Shown: positions 61,618 through 64,000 of the stretch, piece by piece
How positions within the stretch are numbered: position 1 is the stretch's first letter
How the letters are laid out: every line of letters starts with the position of its first letter
IMG/VR virus record: IMGVR_UViG_3300035698_013740
Coordinates: 1 to 64,000 of that record
Direction: 5' to 3' (one strand)
DNA: 64,000 bases
Origin: a virus
Translations under genes and position numbers: made by a program
Notes under the pieces: generated by a model
What the model saw: only the letters and a program-made list of their open reading frames with translations
Databases searched by the model: none
What the model was told of the DNA's origin: nothing

Positions 61618-61690
61618 GGTGCAGAAGAACAAATGGCAGTTCACCTGATTGTCTATCAGGAAGTTGCGGGTTCGAACCCCGTGTGCACCG
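61618..61690 (+). tRNA. tRNA-Asp (GTC), second copy with T37
   Basis: Acceptor GGTGCAG/GTGCACC with the last pair mismatched, D arm GA-AC/GTTC, anticodon stem CCTGA/TCAGG, loop TTGTCTA (anticodon GTC), T arm GCGGG/CCCGT; discriminator G. Position 37, normally a purine, is T. A regular Asp gene is at 61375. Confidence 0.82.
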
Positions 61691-61692
61691 CT

Positions 61693-61765
61693 GTGGCCGT
61701 AGCTTAATTGGTAAAGCGCTAGATTGTGGCTCTAGTACATACGGGTTCAAGTCCCGTCGGTCACC
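61693..61765 (+). tRNA. tRNA-His (GTG)
   Basis: Acceptor GTGGCCG/CGGTCAC, D arm GCTT/AAGC, anticodon stem CTAGA/TCTAG, loop TTGTGGC (anticodon GTG), normal five-base variable region, T arm ACGGG/CCCGT. Discriminator C as in His. The base at -1 is T, so G-1 would have to be added after transcription. Confidence 0.9.
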
Positions 61766-61788
61766 CCATTTTCTAAATAAAAAATAGC

Positions 61789-61935
61789 ATGGAAATTGAT
61801 ATGATATATTTTGAAGTTTTATGTTGGGTATTGTTATACTTGATATTAGGAATAGTAGGGATCGTATGGTATACTGGAACACAAGAATACCAAGATATGG
61901 ATGACGAAGAAAGAGCAAAATTTTGGTTTGGATAA
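61789..61935 (+). CDS. Small membrane protein in the tRNA cluster
   Basis: A 48-codon frame, ATG 61789 to TAA 61935. 'YFEVLCWVLLYLILGIVGIV' is a single membrane segment (about 7-26), followed by 'WYTGTQEYQDMDDEERAKFW', acidic and likely cytoplasmic. It stands between tRNA-His and tRNA-Lys. Single-span tiny proteins are common in large phages; function unknown. Confidence 0.6.
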   Translation: MEIDMIYFEVLCWVLLYLILGIVGIVWYTGTQEYQDMDDEERAKFWFG

Positions 61936-61945
61936 AATAATTTAT

Positions 61946-62019
61946 GGATGCAAAGCTCAATAGGAAGTAGCACCGGACTTTTAATCCGGGGGTTGTGGGT
62001 TCGATTCCCACTGCATTCA
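61946..62019 (+). tRNA. tRNA-Lys (TTT)
   Basis: Acceptor GGATGCA/TGCATTC, D arm GCT/AGC, anticodon stem CCGGA/TCCGG, loop CTTTTAA (anticodon TTT, reads AAA), T arm GTGGG/CCCAC. Discriminator A. AAA is the dominant Lys codon in the window. Confidence 0.92.
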
Positions 62020-62040
62020 CACACACAATCGTAATAGACT

Positions 62041-62415
62041 ATGTATAAATTATTTTTAGATGACGAGCGAATACCAAGAACTATTTATCCTGAAGATCCT
62101 GTTGGATGGGTAGTTATTAGATCGTATTCAGAGTTTGTGAAAATTATAGAAGGAACAGGTTTACCTAAGATTCTTTCGTTTGATCATGATCTTGCAGAAG
62201 AACATTACGATCCAGCAATTTGGAGAGATGGAAATCCAGTTCCATACGATACATACAAAGAAAAAACTGGTTATGATTGTGCAAAATGGCTAATAAGCAA
62301 AGAACATGATCTTAGAAACATAGATATTAGAGTACATAGCTATAACCCAGTAGGTGCTAAAAACATTAGAATGTTGTTAGAAAACTGGAATAAACACTTA
62401 AACAAAAACGTGTAA
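62041..62415 (+). CDS. cPPR (cyclic-phosphate processing receiver-like) protein
   Basis: A 124-residue protein: 'YKLFLDDERIPRTIYPEDPV', 'WVVIRSYSEFVKIIEGTGLP', 'ILSFDHDLAEEHYDP' and 'TGYDCAKWLISKEHDLRNID', ending 'VHSYNPVGAKNIRMLLENW'. L-D-D-x-R-x-P, S-F-D-H-D-L and H-(S/T)-x-N-P-x-G mark the receiver-like domain predicted to act on cyclic phosphate ends. It sits between the tRNA cluster and DNA ligase. A part in RNA-end repair is a prediction for the family, not shown here. Confidence 0.8.
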   Translation: MYKLFLDDERIPRTIYPEDPVGWVVIRSYSEFVKIIEGTGLPKILSFDHDLAEEHYDPAIWRDGNPVPYDTYKEKTGYDCAKWLISKEHDLRNIDIRVHSYNPVGAKNIRMLLENWNKHLNKNV

Positions 62416-63537
62416 ATGCAAAATTATTTTGAGACTGATCTTCATTTGTCTCTAACTTCAAAGGGATTTAAGAAATTTTGGCAAGGATTTGCTGTAACAG
62501 ATGGATATGACAATTTCTATTCAAGGTCAGAATCTTGGCAAGAAAAAGCAGATGGCTCAGAATCTAAACATATTGTATCTGCACCAAAACTTGCAAAAGC
62601 AAAAAATGTTGGTAGAGCAAATGAAGTAGCTCCTAGAGAACAAGCAATATTAGAAATCAAATCTACTCTTTTAAATAAAACACATAGTGGATATGTAAAA
62701 GAAGGAGAACCCTTAGTTCCATTAAGACCTCAAGCAATGACTGCTCTAAGTTTTGCAAAACGAAGTCATAATATTTCATATCCTGCATTAATTCAACCAA
62801 AGCTAGATGGAACTAGAATGTTGTTTAATGGAGAAGTCGGTTGGACTAGAAAGAATATTGACTATATTCCTGATGTGCTTGTTCATCTAAATTGTGAGCT
62901 CCCCAACGGAATCGTATTAGATGGAGAATTGATGCTGGATCAAAACGAATTCACATTTCAGGAAACTATCTCAGCTATTAAGAAATTCAAGAAAGGAACT
63001 AGTGATCAACTTAGATATTATGTATATGATTTGGTAGATACTACATATCCTGATATGGATTTCACTGATCGATATGGAGTGCTTAAGGATATTGTGGAAG
63101 CACTTAATAACCCATATATTATCTTAGTACCTACATTCGAACTAGAGGCCAAAGAGCATATTCAGGAGTTCCATGACACATTTGTTGCAGATAGTTATGA
63201 AGGTGCCATGGTTCGTAATAGATTAGGAGAATATAAGTTAGGAAATAGATCTTCAAATCTTCAAAAGTTTAAAGTATTTTTTGATGAAGAATTTATCATC
63301 ATTGGTGCAAAGGATGGAGTTGGCAAATATGCTGGATGTGTTACATGGATTTGTGAGACAAAAGATAAAGTAGAATTTGATGCAACTCCAAAGGGAACAA
63401 TTGCTATGAAGCAGCAGTGGTTTGATGATCGAGATTCAATTATTGGTAAAGAGTTAACAGTTCGTCACTTTGGATATACCGATGGTGGAAGCCTTAGATT
63501 TCCAGTTGGCATTATAATAAGAGATTACGAAGGGTAA
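62416..63537 (+). CDS. ATP-dependent DNA ligase
   Basis: A 373-residue ligase. The adenylation motif is 'PALIQPKLDGTRMLF' (Lys129 in K-x-D-G-x-R), followed by 'GIVLDGELMLDQNEFTFQET' (motif III), 'RYYVYDLVD', 'SYEGAMVRN' (motif IV) and 'LQKFKVFFDEEFIIIGAKDG' (motif V, K-x-K). The C-terminal OB-type part ends 'LRFPVGIIIRDYEG'. The first 100 residues are an unusual N-terminal extension. It starts directly after the cPPR stop, so the two are coupled. It should seal nicks in phage DNA. Confidence 0.9.
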   Translation: MQNYFETDLHLSLTSKGFKKFWQGFAVTDGYDNFYSRSESWQEKADGSESKHIVSAPKLAKAKNVGRANEVAPREQAILEIKSTLLNKTHSGYVKEGEPLVPLRPQAMTALSFAKRSHNISYPALIQPKLDGTRMLFNGEVGWTRKNIDYIPDVLVHLNCELPNGIVLDGELMLDQNEFTFQETISAIKKFKKGTSDQLRYYVYDLVDTTYPDMDFTDRYGVLKDIVEALNNPYIILVPTFELEAKEHIQEFHDTFVADSYEGAMVRNRLGEYKLGNRSSNLQKFKVFFDEEFIIIGAKDGVGKYAGCVTWICETKDKVEFDATPKGTIAMKQQWFDDRDSIIGKELTVRHFGYTDGGSLRFPVGIIIRDYEG

Positions 63538-63541
63538 AAAT

Positions 63542-63904
63542 ATGCTAGGAACACAAAAATTTGAAGTAAAATGGGAACATCTTGCACTTCTAGAACGTGC
63601 ATATGTTGGATGGAATGGATGTGAGTTTGGAGCACCAAGTATGGATTGCAAAAGACCATACGGCAATAGCGACGTATTTACTGATATAGGAGAAATACTT
63701 AATATTGAAGGTACGTATGACGAAGAAGAAGAGTATACAACTTTTTCTGACGAACAACAAACTCATATGAGAAAGATTCACGAGGAAATGAAAACAGTAC
63801 TTCAAATTCTATTTGTACATGCTACTACTGGTATTAGACAGGGTCTCTATGAATCAGAAAGATATGGAACAAATTGGAAGCTAAAATATAAGATAGATCA
63901 CTAA
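63542..63904 (+). CDS. Small phage protein, related to the one at 56806
   Basis: A 120-residue protein: 'WEHLALLERAYVGWNGCEFG', 'APSMDCKRPYGNSDVFTDIG' and 'HATTGIRQGLYESERYGTNW'. The K-R-P-Y-G-N-S-D-V pattern is widespread in small phage proteins without known function; the same core is in the 56806 product. It begins 4 bases after the ligase and is followed by tRNA-Asn. Confidence 0.65.
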   Translation: MLGTQKFEVKWEHLALLERAYVGWNGCEFGAPSMDCKRPYGNSDVFTDIGEILNIEGTYDEEEEYTTFSDEQQTHMRKIHEEMKTVLQILFVHATTGIRQGLYESERYGTNWKLKYKIDH

Positions 63905-63913
63905 ACAGATACA

Positions 63914-63985
63914 CTCCTCTGTAGTATAGCGGTAGAACGTATGGCTGTTGACCATAAGATGACGGTTCAACTCCGTCCAGGGAGC
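63914..63985 (+). tRNA. tRNA-Asn (GTT)
   Basis: Anticodon stem TATGG/CCATA, loop CTGTTGA (anticodon GTT, T33 present), four-base variable region, T arm GACGG/CCGTC with loop TTCAACT. The acceptor CTCC-T-CTG pairs with CAGGGAG apart from one extra T. This is the regular counterpart of the 60443 gene. Confidence 0.88.
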
Positions 63986-64000
63986 TACATAAACAGCTTG

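Noticed and set aside
61522-61707. + strand 61-codon frame over tRNA-His and tRNA-Asp
   Set aside because: It lies entirely over two tRNA genes and encodes no recognisable protein.
61604-62026. Minus-strand reading frames of 80-140 codons across the tRNA cluster
   Set aside because: They are complements of tRNA genes (the peptides repeat T-arm translations such as 'GFEP' and 'RTHDP') and have no start signals.

Overview
The window is part of the genome of a large, AT-rich, T4-like contractile-tailed phage (a myovirus), most likely from an aquatic Gram-negative host. The evidence is a T4-type tail set (sheath, tube, gp26/gp51-like chaperone, tape measure, tube initiator, gp53-like LysM protein, large hub-type protein) and a T4-type replisome (gp32 SSB, UvsX, 5' nuclease, gp41 helicase, family B polymerase, gp45 clamp, gp44/gp62 loader). 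It also carries genes typical of marine phages: PhoH, a B12-dependent ribonucleotide reductase, ThyX and a transaldolase-like enzyme. Every gene I can support is on the + strand, often with 1-19 base overlaps. No integrase, CRISPR array or insertion sequence was seen.

Layout. 1-13174: tail genes, starting inside a beta-propeller fibre-type gene. 13171-15898: a family A polymerase-like protein, two unknown genes and a GIY-YIG endonuclease relic. 16063-29599: replication, recombination and nucleotide metabolism. 29616-47889: an 18-kb island with about eight glycosyltransferase-like proteins, GDPD-like, FkbM and epimerase genes, and a tightly overlapped RibB / small-molecule kinase / HAD / transaldolase run, plus HD and NADAR proteins. 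48098-49353: lysis (holin candidate, long inverted repeat, M15 endolysin). 49341-51012: glutamine synthetase and ThyX. 51017-55070: small unknown genes. 55215-57947: PhoH, HNH nuclease, tRNA-Cys and a Pth2-type peptidyl-tRNA hydrolase. 57989-59179: a repeat-bearing, cohesin-like protein. 59531-62019: a dense tRNA cluster. 62041-63985: cPPR-domain protein, ATP-dependent DNA ligase, a small unknown gene and tRNA-Asn.

Most notable: (i) the tail chaperone gene ends at a run of seven T next to a 70-codon +1/-2 frame extension, just before the tape measure, which looks like programmed frameshifting; (ii) the tRNA cluster holds pairs of isoacceptors (Pro, Asn, Asp, His, perhaps Tyr) in which one copy is regular and the other departs from the canonical fold (C33, hairpins added to the variable arm, missing D arm), together with Pth2 and cPPR genes; (iii) phage-encoded type II glutamine synthetase and a RibB-kinase-HAD-TalC operon; (iv) a 43-base-arm inverted repeat before the endolysin; (v) an in-frame amber followed by CAG TTA and a 25-codon extension ending in a start/stop overlap; (vi) a GIY-YIG reading frame with ATC where a start codon should be, preceded by a hairpin whose loop carries a promoter-like TATTTATA. 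A recurring ATATTTAT / ATACTTAT element 20-60 bases before genes that follow gaps is the best candidate for the late promoter.
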